Shown here: piece by piece, positions 27,740-29,300 of the stretch
Position numbering within the stretch: the first letter of the stretch is position 1
How the letters are laid out: every line of letters starts with the position of its first letter
Assembly: GCA_036939755.1 (NCBI GenBank)
Contig: JALLAZ010000040.1
Span: forward strand, 1-29,300
DNA from: Stephanodiscus triporus
Lineage: Eukaryota > Bacillariophyta > Thalassiosirophyceae > Thalassiosirales > Thalassiosiraceae
Direction of reading: 5' to 3'
DNA: 29,300 nucleotides
Translations under genes and position numbers: made by a program
The notes under the pieces: model-generated
What the model was told of the DNA's origin: nothing
The model's database searches: none
The model's input: the letters and a program-made list of their open reading frames with translations, nothing else

Positions 27740-29215
27740 CATCATTTTTTGCCCAGGAAATGCCCAGAATTCTAGGTGTCTTCCAAAAGCATTGCAACTG
27801 AAAGAGGCAGTAATGTGGTAAGAAACCATCTTGAAGAGGTTAGTCCTATCATCTTGGGGTCACTTTCCCATCACTTTTTGACCAGGGGTTACCCAGAATT
27901 CTAGGTGACTTCCAAAATGCTTGGTCATTGAATGCAGCTGTTATATGGCAAGGACACATCCATATGAATACCCATTGCACCGCAATTTCTAGCCAAGAAG
28001 TGTTGCCCAGAATTCTAGGTGACTTCCAAAATGCTTGGTCATTGAATGCAGCTGTTATAAGGTAAGGACACATCCATATGCATATCCATTGCATATGAAG
28101 ATCGTCAATCACCTTGCATGTGTTTGACAATGATTTGAAATCAATCTGGATTCAGCCTCAATCACCACACTTCACCATCATTTCTAGTTCTATTAGCAAA
28201 TGAGTGTTACCAAGAATTCTAGGCGACTTCCAAGATGCTTGGTCATTGAATGCAGCCCAGATGTGGTACAGACACCTCCATATGCATATCCAATGCACAT
28301 GAAAATTGTCAATCACCTTGCATGTGTTTGACAATGATTTGAAATCAATCTAAATTGGGTGGACAGCCTCAATCATCACACTTCACCATAATTTCTAGCC
28401 AAGGAGTGTTACCCAGAATTCTAGGCGACTTCCAAAATGCTTGATCACTGAATGCAGCTGTAATGTAGTAAGAACACATCCATATGAATACCCATTGCAT
28501 ATGAAGATTGTCAACAACCTTGCATGTGTTTGACAATGATTTGAAATCAATCTGGATTGGGTGGACAGACTCAATTGCCACACTTCACCATCATTTCTTG
28601 CCAAGGAGTGTTGCCCAGAATTCTAGGCGACTTCCAAAATGCTTGGTCATTGAATGCAGCTGTAATATGGTAAGGACACATCCATATGAATACCCATTGC
28701 ATATGAAGATTGTCAATCACCTTGCATGTGTTTGACAATGATTTGAAATCAATCTGGATTGGGTGAACAGGCTCAATCACCACACTTCACCATAATTTCT
28801 AGCCAAGGAGTTACCCAGAATTTCTGAATGCAGCCAAGATGTGGTATGGACATATCCATATTAATACCCATTGCATATGAAGATTGTCAATGACCTTGCA
28901 TGTGTTTGACAATGATTTGAAATCAATCTGGATTCAGTGGACAGGCTCAATCACCATACTTCACCATCATTTCTAACCAAAGAGTTACCAATTATTCTAG
29001 GCGACTTCCAAAATGCTTGATCATTTAATGCAGCCCAGATGTGGTAAGGACACATCCATATGCACATCTAATGCAAATGAAGATTGTCGAACTTGCTTGC
29101 ATGTGTTTGACAATGATTTGAAGTCAATCGGGATTGGGTGGACAGGCTCAATCACCACACTTCACCATCATTTCTAGCCAAGGAGTTACCCATAATTCTA
29201 GTGTTGTCGTCCTTT
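27740..29215. repeat. Tandem satellite array, monomer about 200-202 bp
   Basis: The marker GAATTCTAGG (or a close variant) recurs at 28010, 28214, 28416, 28618, 28818, about 28993 and about 29193. Spacings are 204, 202, 202, 200, 175 (about 28 bp deleted) and 200 bp. Shorter, more diverged units begin at about 27767 and 27896 (129 and 114 bp). The monomer includes CCAAAATGCTTGGTCATT, CACATCCATATGAATACCC and TTGCATGTGTTTGACAATG. The 60-90 codon frames it creates on the minus strand recur with the repeat period and are not genes. Confidence 0.95.
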
Positions 29216-29300
29216 TTGTACTTTCATAATGACATTGTCCTTACACTGTTAGGGGATTTTGCCAAACTTCACTGTTGCATATCTCCATAAGTACTAAGTA

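Noticed and set aside
27849..28783. Repeated 60-90 codon minus-strand frames with near-identical products
   Set aside because: They recur with the satellite period and have no start context or codon bias; by-products of the ~200-bp repeat.
9204..29271. 15-bp identity TTTTGCCAAACTTCA at 9204-9218 and 29257-29271
   Set aside because: About one such match is expected by chance in a window this size; flanks do not match.
1..29300. tRNA, rRNA, snRNA or CRISPR features
   Set aside because: No tRNA boxes with a foldable cloverleaf, rRNA core sequence or spaced short-repeat array was found by eye.

Overview
The window is nuclear DNA of a photosynthetic stramenopile, most likely a diatom. Coding genes carry short GT-AG introns (mostly 82-138 bp). 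Two proteins have bipartite plastid leaders with the AFAP-type cleavage motif typical of diatoms. One gene is the bacterial-type AdoMetDC-aminopropyltransferase fusion known from diatom polyamine metabolism. Exons are GC-rich and trinucleotide-rich and spacers are AT-richer. There are no operons, tRNAs, rRNAs or CRISPR arrays. Genus cannot be fixed from the sequence alone.

Layout, left to right: kinesin-13 motor (+, 236-2253); a decayed 5' fragment of an organellar release factor 2-like gene (-, 2681-3186) and a short dispersed GC-rich repeat; AdoMetDC/aminopropyltransferase fusion (+, 3963-6251); an ELM2-like gene 5' fragment (-, 6713-7237), back to back with a bacterial-type RmuC homologue that has a one-base frameshift (+, 7442-8526); origin recognition complex subunit 3 (+, four exons, 9373-12347); a small plastid-targeted protein (-, 12772-13763); a C2-like fragment (14265-14564); a gene-poor stretch; a frameshifted transposon-like gene (+, 16075-18371); a large multi-exon RNA-dependent RNA polymerase (-, 22731 to 18373); a serine-rich unknown protein (+, 23110-24063); a plastid or thylakoid-lumen ChaN/DUF399-like protein (-, 24236-25909); an SPF45-like protein (+, 26099-27288); and a ~200-bp tandem satellite from about 27740 to 29215.

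The most interesting object is the RNA-dependent RNA polymerase. It is a cellular RDR-type enzyme with the catalytic DxDGD motif. It also carries an N-terminal RanBP2 zinc finger, a Tudor-like module, an acidic repeat linker and, inside the catalytic region just after DxDGD, an insertion of roughly 180-200 residues with Tudor- and chromo-like modules. This suggests an RNA-silencing polymerase that reads chromatin directly, though only domain-level inference supports that.

The assembly around this gene is imperfect. Each of the two single-N gaps abuts an exactly 55-bp duplicated sequence, which looks like k=55 contig overlap. The missing C-terminal continuation of the polymerase appears to lie 5.8 kb upstream, at 12583-12618 on the minus strand next to ORC3. 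Gene order across 12619-18372 should therefore be treated as provisional.
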